DNA from: Bacteroidota bacterium
GTDB lineage: Bacteria > Bacteroidota > Ignavibacteria > SZUA-365
Length of the DNA stretch: 8,227 nt
NCBI GenBank assembly: GCA_018224345.1
Contig: JAGTUW010000402.1
Coordinates: forward strand, 1-8,227
Direction: 5' to 3'
The position numbers were made by a program, and so were the translations under genes. This document shows, piece after piece, positions 1 to 6,010 of this stretch (the stretch's first letter is position 1; each line of letters begins with the position of its first letter). A model generated the notes under the pieces. The model ran no database searches and had not been told where the DNA came from. It was given only the letters and a program-made list of their open reading frames with translations.

Positions 1-41
1 CCATCAACGCACGAGACGTTCGGCTCCTTTACACAGTCTGA
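1..41 (+). CDS. Possible C-terminal end of an upstream gene (partial)
   Basis: The frame starting at base 3 reads I-N-A-R-D-V-R-L-L-Y-T-V and then stops at TGA 39-41, just before the next gene and overlapping its Shine-Dalgarno motif. This fits the tail of a co-transcribed upstream gene. A second frame ends at TGA 50-52, which would give an ATGA overlap with the next gene, but its peptide is Arg/Ser-rich and looks less protein-like. Thirteen codons are too few to identify a family, so this is a weak call. Confidence 0.3.
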   Translation, partial: INARDVRLLYTV

Positions 42-48
42 GGTGCTC

Positions 49-558
49 ATGAATCGCAACCGTATTGTTTTCATCATGCTTATTCCGGCCATGTGTTTCT
101 TCTTTTCGACCGGATACAGCCAGGCACAAGATGGGACGATCCAGGCATCCTGGGACCGTGCCAAAACGAACGTCCCGTACGCGACTCCGAAGCAGTATCA
201 GCGTCAGCCGTCGTCGGAACCGGCCTCCACTCCCTGGGGAGAAGGCCGGAGTAGCGATTCACGTCCCTGGCCTGCATTATCGGTGTCATCCACGCCGGAT
301 GAATATTTCAAAGCCAATACCGCGGTGATTGATTCATTGGCCCGTCTCTACTGTCTCTCCAGCAATTACATCGGCACACTGCGCATCAGGAACGAACAGA
401 CCATGCAAGGAACAGAAGAGCCTCGCGCGCGTGATTTCAACTACGAGCGTGACGGCAAATCGACACAGCATGGGTCTTCTGTCCACGGCCGTCAATCAGT
501 TCAGCGGTTACACAAGGAATTGCTGCATTTGCTCGACCGCTGCCTCGTCGGACGATAA
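49..558 (+). CDS. Small secreted protein of unknown function
   Basis: This gene encodes 169 aa from ATG 49. That start is chosen because GAGG at 40-43 sits 5 nt upstream and because translation then begins directly with a signal peptide: basic MNRNR, a hydrophobic core at residues 6-19, and a probable cleavage site after A26 (SQA|Q). A GTG two codons earlier (43) and an open frame to the left edge are possible, but they would bury the signal peptide. The mature protein has a Pro/Ser/Trp-containing, probably disordered stretch (about residues 43-80), a short likely helical segment around 84-105 and a predicted amphipathic C-terminal helix near QRLHKELLHLL. I recognise no domain. It is first of three closely spaced genes for exported proteins, so an envelope or periplasmic role is inferred from context only. 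The C-terminal third is highly polar and its frame is the least certain part. Confidence 0.7.
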   Translation: MNRNRIVFIMLIPAMCFFFSTGYSQAQDGTIQASWDRAKTNVPYATPKQYQRQPSSEPASTPWGEGRSSDSRPWPALSVSSTPDEYFKANTAVIDSLARLYCLSSNYIGTLRIRNEQTMQGTEEPRARDFNYERDGKSTQHGSSVHGRQSVQRLHKELLHLLDRCLVGR

Positions 559-560
559 TC

Positions 561-565
561 GGAGG
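561..565 (+). promoter_or_regulatory. Shine-Dalgarno GGAGG deciding the lipoprotein start
   Basis: GGAGG lies 5 nt before ATG 571, the same spacing as before the genes at 49 and 1081. This favours 571 over the internal ATG 622, which has only a GGAG at 611-614 (7 nt spacing). Confidence 0.6.
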
Positions 566-570
566 TGTCG

Positions 571-1032
571 ATGAAATTTCAACCGAGTCTTCAACCATGG
601 CAACATACCAGGAGCCTGCTCATGAAACATTATGTACGTCTTTCAATCATTTCCCTTCTGCTTCTTCCGGTTCTGACCGGCTGCCAGCCTATCGTCGATG
701 ATCAGACCAACAACTGGATCACCTACGAGGTACGTGAAGGATTGAGCTACAACGACGCCTGGATGGTTGTTGTTGACGCCGTTCTGACGCGTGGCTATCA
801 GTTCGAGACGTTATCCAAGGACGATGGATACATGAAGTCCGAGTGGCTGCATGAGACCGTTGAATCACAGGGTGTGGAAATAAGGACTCGCATATCAGTG
901 AAATTCACTTATGGACGCCGTACTGTACGTGTCAAAATCGATGAGGACTATCTGATCGGCTACAAGGAGCCCGGTGTAGACATTCCCCGCGTGGATGATC
1001 TGAAACTGGAATTGCGCGACCGATTACTCTAA
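571..1032 (+). CDS. Lipoprotein of unknown function
   Basis: From ATG 571 the product is 153 aa. A hydrophobic segment (LSIISLLLLPVL) ends in the lipobox LTGC, giving lipidation at Cys38; from the alternative ATG 622 the same cysteine is residue 21 of 136. The first start has the stronger ribosome site, the second gives a more usual signal-peptide length. The residue after Cys is Gln, so there is no Asp+2 inner-membrane retention signal of the E. coli type and outer-membrane anchoring is plausible. The roughly 115-residue mature part looks like a compact alpha/beta domain: a helix around AWMVVVDAVLTRGY followed by alternating strands (YMKSEWL, RTRISVKFTY, RTVRVKIDEDYLI). This loosely recalls small assembly-factor lipoproteins such as BamC, but that is only an impression and no family is assigned. 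It starts 12 nt after the previous stop and probably shares its transcript. Confidence 0.8.
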   Translation: MKFQPSLQPWQHTRSLLMKHYVRLSIISLLLLPVLTGCQPIVDDQTNNWITYEVREGLSYNDAWMVVVDAVLTRGYQFETLSKDDGYMKSEWLHETVESQGVEIRTRISVKFTYGRRTVRVKIDEDYLIGYKEPGVDIPRVDDLKLELRDRLL

Positions 1033-1070
1033 CCACCGGCCGAGACCAGGAATGTCTTACAACAAACTCC

Positions 1071-1075
1071 GGAGG
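1071..1075 (+). promoter_or_regulatory. Shine-Dalgarno GGAGG deciding the start at 1081
   Basis: GGAGG with a 5-nt spacer to ATG 1081. The internal ATG 1135, which would give a shorter signal peptide, has no comparable motif in front of it (the bases there read cgttgccagacg). Confidence 0.65.
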
Positions 1076-1080
1076 CCCCG

Positions 1081-2046
1081 ATGAAGGCTCACACTGCGAC
1101 ACAACCCCACCGGTTCATATACCGTTGCCAGACGATGTGGATGTTTGTGTTGGCTTTGAGTATCGCCGTGCTCAGTCACGCTCAAATCCATGCTCAGGGA
1201 AAAGAAACAGTGGATATCGCCAGACAGTCCGTCGTGCAGATTACGGACGGAAACACCAGCCTGAACATGTCCATTTACGGTGTCACACTCGGAATGCCAT
1301 GGTCGGATGCACGTACGATTCTCGACCGCGGCAATGTCCCGTACATTTTCCAGAAAGGCACCTCCCCGGTTGTCTATATCCCCCCGACAAATTCCACCTA
1401 CTATTTCATACTCAATCCCAGTTCCTATGCCGTGATTGAAATGGGCATCATCGGGACAGCCGATCTGCCGCTCGATAATCAGTATCTTTTCGACGGCCAT
1501 CGCTGGAGATTGACAACGGCACGCACACAGTTCTTCGGAAACGAAGGAGAGTATGTGGTCAATGAAGAGGGTGAGATGTATAACTTCCCGTTTCATGGCT
1601 TCGTCCTCAAATACCTGACGCCGGAGAATTTCCGTTTTGTCATGGTTGCACCGACGAATACTCCGCTGACAACCTACGGAAAGCAATTCAAACCTGTCTC
1701 CGTATCACCTCCTACGCCGCCACCCCCGCCGACACCGGCGCGGACAGGACCTCCGCCACAACAACCCGAACTGGAGCGGTGGCTGCAGAAATTCCAGATC
1801 GCACGCGACAACTTCGAGGCGCGGCGTTACAGCACAGCACTCAGCGTCTTCCAGGAAATCTCTGAGCAGGCTCCGGATGCGCTTCTCCGGGTGCGCAGCA
1901 TGTACTGGATGGGAGAAACATATTACGGTATGAAACGGTATCGGGATGCACGTGAACAATTCGAACGGGTTCTGAGCTCCACCGACATCGAAACACTCCG
2001 TGCCCCTGCGAAACTTATGATCAATAAATGCAATCGTTTCCTCTGA
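1081..2046 (+). CDS. Exported protein: unknown domain, proline-rich linker, C-terminal TPR (CpoB/YbgF-like)
   Basis: The product is 321 aa. An 18-residue polar leader precedes a hydrophobic segment (residues 20-32) with candidate cleavage after A34 (SHA|Q) or A38 (IHA|Q). Residues 62-200 form a beta-rich domain starting YGVTLGMPWSDARTIL, which resembles the 'G-x-x-L-G-M-S/P...A/V...IL' openings of small secreted domains of the SmpA/OmlA type; this likeness is weak. Residues 205-232 are a proline-rich linker with runs of PPPPP and PPP. Residues 233-321 carry two TPR-like helical hairpins (FEARRYSTALSVFQEI, then YWMGETYYGMKRYRDAREQFERVL), close in pattern to the C-terminal TPR of the cell-division coordinator CpoB/YbgF. 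The second repeat is the more typical. A periplasmic scaffold role bridging the envelope is a reasonable inference. No tol/pal genes are in the window, so it should not be named cpoB. It lies 48 nt after the lipoprotein stop. Confidence 0.82.
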   Translation: MKAHTATQPHRFIYRCQTMWMFVLALSIAVLSHAQIHAQGKETVDIARQSVVQITDGNTSLNMSIYGVTLGMPWSDARTILDRGNVPYIFQKGTSPVVYIPPTNSTYYFILNPSSYAVIEMGIIGTADLPLDNQYLFDGHRWRLTTARTQFFGNEGEYVVNEEGEMYNFPFHGFVLKYLTPENFRFVMVAPTNTPLTTYGKQFKPVSVSPPTPPPPPTPARTGPPPQQPELERWLQKFQIARDNFEARRYSTALSVFQEISEQAPDALLRVRSMYWMGETYYGMKRYRDAREQFERVLSSTDIETLRAPAKLMINKCNRFL

Positions 2047-2073
2047 GCAGACTTGATCACATTGGATTGTCTT

Positions 2074-2099
2074 CAACGGGATCCCGCGGGATCCCGTTG
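2074..2099 (+). terminator. Perfect 26-bp palindrome, probable transcription terminator
   Basis: The arm CAACGGGATCCC is followed by the self-complementary GC and then the exact reverse complement of the arm. As RNA it would fold into an 11-bp GC-rich stem with a CGCG loop. It lies 27 nt after the stop of the upstream gene. The downstream bases (TGTTACC) are only mildly T-rich, so it is not a textbook intrinsic terminator. A symmetric protein-binding site is the alternative. It contains two GGATCC sites; a third follows at 2109-2114. Confidence 0.6.
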
Positions 2100-2118
2100 T
2101 TGTTACCGGGATCCGCCG

Positions 2119-2153
2119 CTTCCCTTCTGTTTTTCCCCCTTTCTCCCTTCCCT
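2119..2153 (+). other. Polypyrimidine tract
   Basis: Thirty-five bases of C and T with a single purine (G at 2129), lying between the palindrome and the possible promoter. It could be a remnant U-rich region of the upstream terminator, a leader or spacer element, or simply biased intergenic DNA. No coding sequence fits it. Confidence 0.6.
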
Positions 2154-2160
2154 GCATTTT

Positions 2161-2166
2161 TATAAT
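2161..2166 (+). promoter_or_regulatory. Possible -10 element (TATAAT) for the epimerase-uvrC-TPR operon
   Basis: TATAAT followed by TTGA gives a perfect housekeeping -10 hexamer and also approximates the Bacteroidota -7 element (TAnnTTTG) with one extra base. No good -35 or TTG -33 element is visible at the proper distance; that region is pyrimidine tract. Initiation near 2173 would leave a leader of about 46 nt before ATG 2220. Confidence 0.4.
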
Positions 2167-2219
2167 TTGAAAGAATAAGGCGTTTTTCGCCATCACTTGT
2201 ATCACTGAGAAGAACACAC

Positions 2220-2624
2220 ATGATTAAACGCATTGCGCATATCGGTATTGCCGTGAACAATCTTACGGACGCGCAACAGACCTTTCAGACTATTCTGAAT
2301 CTCCCGGCTTCCCCTGTCGAACGCGTGGAAGCCCAGAAAGTGGAGGTCAGCAGTCTCCATGTTGATGACACCAACATTGAACTCACGACGGGCATCAGCG
2401 AAGACTCTCCCATAAGCAAGTTCATTTCCAAACGTGGCGAAGGGATTCACCACATGGCGTTTGAAGTCGATGACATTCACGCTGAACTGAAACGTCTGAA
2501 AGAAGCCGGTATCCGTCTTATCGATGAGGAACCGCGCCTCGGTGCGGACAATTACCTCGTCGCATTTATCCATCCGAAATCGGCTGGCGGTGTGCTCGTC
2601 GAACTCTGCCAACCTGCGGGATAA
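2220..2624 (+). CDS. mce: Methylmalonyl-CoA epimerase
   Basis: This 134-aa single-domain enzyme of the vicinal oxygen chelate (glyoxalase) superfamily has the normal family length. It interconverts the 2S and 2R forms of methylmalonyl-CoA in the cytoplasm, linking propionyl-CoA metabolism to succinyl-CoA through methylmalonyl-CoA mutase. The two beta-alpha-beta-beta-beta halves are clear. Metal ligand positions by comparison with the Propionibacterium enzyme are H7 (in HIGIAV), E54 (in NIEL, where that enzyme has Gln), H77 (in GIHHMAFEVDDI) and E128 (in GVLVELCQ). The C-terminal HPKSAGGVLVEL signature separates it from lactoylglutathione lyase. The ribosome site is only a weak GAGAAGAA at 2207-2214. 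It is the first gene of a run continuing into uvrC after 11 nt; the mutase genes are not in the window. Confidence 0.93.
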   Translation: MIKRIAHIGIAVNNLTDAQQTFQTILNLPASPVERVEAQKVEVSSLHVDDTNIELTTGISEDSPISKFISKRGEGIHHMAFEVDDIHAELKRLKEAGIRLIDEEPRLGADNYLVAFIHPKSAGGVLVELCQPAG

Positions 2625-2635
2625 GCACACAGCGT

Positions 2636-4525
2636 ATGGACGAGCACGTGGTTCCGGAAGAGCTTCGATTCAAACTCGACAACCTCCCGCAGTCTCCGGG
2701 GGTGTACCAGTTCAAAAACGTGGACGGCAACATCATCTACGTCGGGAAAGCGAAGAATCTCCGGAACCGTGTGCGTTCGTATTTCCAGTCGAGAAAGGGA
2801 CATGATCCCAAGCGAGAAATCCTGGTTTCCAAAATCACGGATGTGGAGCTCGTGGTCACTGATTCCGAGGTTGAAGCTCTCCTGATCGAAAATAATCTTA
2901 TCAAGGAGCACAGTCCACGCTACAACATTCGTCTGAAAGACGATAAAAGCTATCCGTATATCGTCGTAACGAATGAGGATTTTCCACGTATTTTTTCAAC
3001 ACGACAGATACGGCGCGACGGATCCCGCTACTACGGTCCCTACACCGACGTCAAGGCCATGCACCTTCTGTTGCGCACACTGCGCGGCATCTTCCCCATC
3101 CGCAGCTGCGATTATCATATCAACGCAGAAAGCATTGCCAGAGGCAACATCCGCGTGTGCCTCGATTATCATATCAAGAAATGTGAGGGGCCATGCGAAG
3201 GCCACGTTTCTCAGGAACACTATAACAGGATGATTCAGCAGGTCGAGCAACTGTTGAAGGGGAAAACACGCGTCCTCCGACAAATGCTCGAGGAGGAAAT
3301 GCAAGTCTGTGCAGAACGGCTGGAATTCGAGAAGGCCACCGATCTGCGCAATCGACTCCAGGCCTTACAGACATATCAGGACAAACAGAAAGTTGCTTCC
3401 TCAGACTTCAGGGATCGCGACATCATCGCTCTCGCACGTGAAGCGGGAGATGCTGTCGGAGTTGTATTTCGAGTACGGGATGGAAAAATAGTCGGCAAGC
3501 AGCACTACCCCGTCTCAGGGGCGGAACTTGAAAGCGACACGCATATTCTCGAACATATCGTTCATCGCTATTACACAAAGACGATGGATATTCCTCCAGA
3601 GATTCTTGTCCCCATGACACTTGAGTCTCGCGAAGCATTGGAACAATGGCTCCGTGAGAAATCCTCCATGCAGGTGACGTTCAGCATTCCCAAAATCGGC
3701 GACAAGGCCAAACTCCTCGGCATGTGCCGTGCCAACGCAACGCTCCTGCTCAATGAAATCAAGCTTCAACGGATCAAGGCAGCAGACACACTGCCGAAAA
3801 CCGTTGAAATGCTGGGGCAGGATCTACATCTCCCGCATCCGCCCCGCCGTATCGAGTGTTTCGATATTTCGCATTTCCAGGGTGCGGAAACCGTGGCATC
3901 ATTGGTCTCTTTCCTCGATGGTAAACCACGTAAGCGTGAGTACAGGAAGTATTCCATTCGGGAAGTGGATGGCGTGGACGATTTCGCTGCTATGCGCGAA
4001 GTCATTCGCCGGCGCTATGAGCGCGTTTTGGACGAAGGTCTCGCCCTCCCCGACCTGATCGTCGTCGACGGTGGAAAGGGACAACTTTCCTCCGCTGTCT
4101 CTGTGCTTCGTGAGCTCGGACTTTCGCAACAGCCGGTGATCGGTCTCGCAAAGCGACTGGAGGAAGTATTCGTCCCTGACGAAAGTCTTCCGCTGACGAT
4201 CTCGAAAACCTCTGCCGGACTGAAACTGCTGCAGCGCGTGCGGGACGAGGCGCATCGATTTGCGATCACCTTTCATCGGGGACGCCGTGACAAAGCGGTA
4301 TTGCGAACCGAGCTAGAGGAGATCGATGGCGTCGGTCCAAAACGTGCACAGACGCTGCTCTCTGCATTTGGATCCGTACGCGGGGTACAGGCGGCAAGTG
4401 AAGAAGAACTCGCTGCACATATCGGCTGGTCGGCCGCAAAAAACGTACACAGTCATTTCCACTCCTCCGGCGACACGACCGGTGTACAGGGAGCTTCACA
4501 ATCAACGGAAAGCGACATCTCATGA
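2636..4525 (+). CDS. uvrC: Excinuclease ABC subunit C (UvrC)
   Basis: At 629 aa this is a full-length UvrC, the dual-incision nuclease of nucleotide excision repair that acts on UvrB-DNA complexes. In order: a GIY-YIG nuclease domain for the 3' cut (residues 18-100; Y24, Y35, G37, R43, E85, N97); a cysteine region C158, C175, C183, C187 matching the Fe-S cysteines described in E. coli UvrC (154, 166, 174, 178); a UVR motif that contacts UvrB (about 210-245); an RNase H-like domain for the 5' cut with D410 (ECFDISHFQG), D478 (VVDGGKGQL) and H540 (EAHRFAITFHR); and a helix-hairpin-helix DNA-binding tail (about 557-608, IDGVGPKRAQTLL). A polar tail of about 20 residues follows. All expected catalytic residues are present, so the enzyme should be active. 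ATG 2636 gives the usual N-terminus but has no evident Shine-Dalgarno motif, suggesting translational coupling to the epimerase 11 nt upstream. Its stop overlaps the next start (ATGA). Confidence 0.97.
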   Translation: MDEHVVPEELRFKLDNLPQSPGVYQFKNVDGNIIYVGKAKNLRNRVRSYFQSRKGHDPKREILVSKITDVELVVTDSEVEALLIENNLIKEHSPRYNIRLKDDKSYPYIVVTNEDFPRIFSTRQIRRDGSRYYGPYTDVKAMHLLLRTLRGIFPIRSCDYHINAESIARGNIRVCLDYHIKKCEGPCEGHVSQEHYNRMIQQVEQLLKGKTRVLRQMLEEEMQVCAERLEFEKATDLRNRLQALQTYQDKQKVASSDFRDRDIIALAREAGDAVGVVFRVRDGKIVGKQHYPVSGAELESDTHILEHIVHRYYTKTMDIPPEILVPMTLESREALEQWLREKSSMQVTFSIPKIGDKAKLLGMCRANATLLLNEIKLQRIKAADTLPKTVEMLGQDLHLPHPPRRIECFDISHFQGAETVASLVSFLDGKPRKREYRKYSIREVDGVDDFAAMREVIRRRYERVLDEGLALPDLIVVDGGKGQLSSAVSVLRELGLSQQPVIGLAKRLEEVFVPDESLPLTISKTSAGLKLLQRVRDEAHRFAITFHRGRRDKAVLRTELEEIDGVGPKRAQTLLSAFGSVRGVQAASEEELAAHIGWSAAKNVHSHFHSSGDTTGVQGASQSTESDIS

Positions 4526-5559
4526 GATACATTCTTCTGCTCTGCTTCTCTCTGCTCATTTTCGTCAACAGTTCTGTTTTGCAGGCACAGCGCATTCCCC
4601 ATTCCCGATTGCATGATACGATTCTCAAGGGGATTGAGCTCTCCGGACATCAGCGTTACAGCGAGGCCATGCAACGTTTCGAGACGGCGATGCAGGAATA
4701 TCCGACACATGCGGCGGGATATCTCAACAAGGCCATCCTGCTGATGGTCATGTCTCTCGATTTCGAGACACCCCTGCGTATGCCCGAATATCTGGACCTG
4801 CTCGACAGCGTCGAAAAGCACGCGGGGGACATGGCGACAACAGATGGGGACAAATCCGAAGCATTGTATTACCTGGGCATGGCACGCAGTTACAGGGCAT
4901 ACTATCATTTCCGTGACGGTGGCGGCTGGCTGAGCGGCTTGTCGCACGGAATGAAAGCTACAGGTTTTTTCGAGGACTGTCTCGCAAGAAACAACGCTGC
5001 CTATGACGCGATGACCGGCCTCGGGACATATAAATACTGGAAAAGCCGGAATATGTCCTTTCTCACATGGACACCGTTTGTAGACGACGAACGCAGCGCC
5101 GGGATCAAGCTCCTGCGGCAGGCGGAGAAGAATGCTGCTTACACGGCACAGCAGGCCACCAATGCGCTTATCTGGATATTTGTCGAGGAAGAGCGGTGGG
5201 ATGATGCGATTCGCAGGGCAAAAACCATACTGCGACGGTTCCCGGAAAATCGTCTGTTCCTGTGGGGACTCGCTTCCGCAGCCGAAGGTAAGGAAGACTG
5301 GTCTCTCGCACGCGAAGCGTATCGACGTATCGTCGCCTCCATTGATACCGAGGTTACCGATCGACGCTACATTGAAATCCAGGCCCGGGCCAAAATAGCG
5401 TCCATGAGCTTCGCACTGGGAGACCGAGCCACGGCCTCACGGGAATGCGCGTGGGTTCTGTCACATCGGGCGATCGATCTGACTGCATTCACATCCGACG
5501 GTGCGGGACGCATCAAACGGCGCTTCGAGGAGATGGCGGATCTCAGAGCCCGACTGTGA
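4522..5559 (+). CDS. Exported tetratricopeptide-repeat protein of unknown function
   Basis: This gene encodes 345 aa, starting inside the uvrC stop (ATGA, 4522-4525), so it is translationally coupled to uvrC. The N-terminus is a signal peptide: MR, a hydrophobic core at residues 4-15, and probable cleavage after A22 (LQA|Q). A first TPR-like hairpin spans about residues 29-62 (GIELSGHQRYSEAMQRFETAMQEYP). Further helical pairs follow near 115-160 (EALYYLGMARSYRAYYHF, then FFEDCLARNNAAYDAMTGLG). A distinctive YKYWKSRNMSFLTWTPFVDDER segment (read in two parts: YKYWKSRNM and SFLTWTPFVDDER) comes next, then degenerate TPRs to the end. The loop 'GLGTYKYWKS...TPFVDDERSAGI' is distantly reminiscent of TTC39/Iml2-type repeats, but I assign no family. 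A periplasmic or surface scaffold is inferred. No mechanistic link with DNA repair is evident; linkage may only reflect shared transcription. Confidence 0.85.
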   Translation: MRYILLLCFSLLIFVNSSVLQAQRIPHSRLHDTILKGIELSGHQRYSEAMQRFETAMQEYPTHAAGYLNKAILLMVMSLDFETPLRMPEYLDLLDSVEKHAGDMATTDGDKSEALYYLGMARSYRAYYHFRDGGGWLSGLSHGMKATGFFEDCLARNNAAYDAMTGLGTYKYWKSRNMSFLTWTPFVDDERSAGIKLLRQAEKNAAYTAQQATNALIWIFVEEERWDDAIRRAKTILRRFPENRLFLWGLASAAEGKEDWSLAREAYRRIVASIDTEVTDRRYIEIQARAKIASMSFALGDRATASRECAWVLSHRAIDLTAFTSDGAGRIKRRFEEMADLRARL

Positions 5560-5619
5560 CAGTGTATGCGCCTCACGCGTCTCAAGGCAGATCCGTCGCA
5601 TCTTCCATCCGATAGCAGG

Positions 5620-5669
5620 ATAATAAGAAGACGGCTGAACCGTTGAAGTCCAGCCGTCTGTGTTATTAT
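5620..5669. terminator. Bidirectional intrinsic terminator between convergent genes
   Basis: A 9-bp inverted repeat, AGACGGCTG (5629-5637) and CAGCCGTCT (5651-5659), encloses a 13-nt loop. Outside it ATAATAA (5620-5626) is complementary to TTATTAT (5663-5669), so each strand has a T-rich stretch after the stem. It lies 60 nt after the plus-strand TPR gene and 78 nt after the minus-strand gene's stop. That position suits termination of both. The T-runs are interrupted rather than continuous. Confidence 0.8.
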
Positions 5670-5747
5670 CTGTGTTCATCTCTTCACGCGCTCAATTGCA
5701 CGTGCACCGATACCCTTTGCGGAAGCATCGTATGCGTAAGTGAACTC

Positions 5748-6010
5748 TTATTTGGTCAGGAGCATTTTACCTGTCTGTGTCACATCACCGACCTGGACGG
5801 TATAGAAATACGTACCGCCGGGCAATGCTGTGGCATCGAAGAATACCGACACTGTTTCATTCTCACGGACATCTGCATCATACGGTTGTGCGACGCATTC
5901 ACCGAGGACATTGAACACCATCATGCGTGCATGACCATCTGCCGGCGATGTAAAGGTGATGGTCGTTGCCGGATTGAAGGGATTGGGATAGTTCGCAACT
6001 TCAATTCGCG
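5748..6010 (-). other. T9SS type A C-terminal sorting domain
   Basis: About 85 residues beginning VANYPNPFNPATTITF, then MMVFNVLGECV, DATALPGGTYFYTVQVGD and the terminal GKMLLTK. This is the standard order of the T9SS type A domain: NYPNPF opening, 'V-x-NVLG' strand, 'LP-x-GTYFY' strand and Lys-rich end. Its presence implies that the genome encodes a type IX secretion apparatus, although none of it lies in the window. Confidence 0.92.

Noticed and set aside
403..558. Possible frameshift in the C-terminal third of the first secreted protein
   Set aside because: An alternative frame is open to 574, but it is Ser/Thr/Cys-rich without structure. The annotated frame ends in an amphipathic helix and stops just before the next ribosome site, so no frameshift is needed.
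1057..1686. 209-codon open frame on the minus strand opposite the TPR-linker gene
   Set aside because: The opposite strand has a coherent protein with signal peptide, ribosome site, proline linker and TPR. The antisense product is Cys/His-scattered without a recognisable domain and ends near the sense start, as expected of a shadow frame.
1081..2046. Naming the TPR-linker gene cpoB/ybgF
   Set aside because: Only the C-terminal TPR part resembles CpoB. The N-terminal coiled coil of CpoB is replaced by a different beta-rich domain, and no tol or pal genes are present in the window.
1705..2217. 170-codon minus-strand open frame covering the palindrome and intergenic region
   Set aside because: It overlaps the TPR region antisense and translates the palindrome and pyrimidine tract into Lys/Arg/Gly-rich low-complexity sequence. 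No domain or ribosome site was seen.
4453..4947. 164-codon minus-strand open frame across the uvrC/TPR junction
   Set aside because: It is antisense to two well-supported genes and to their overlap; no independent evidence supports it.
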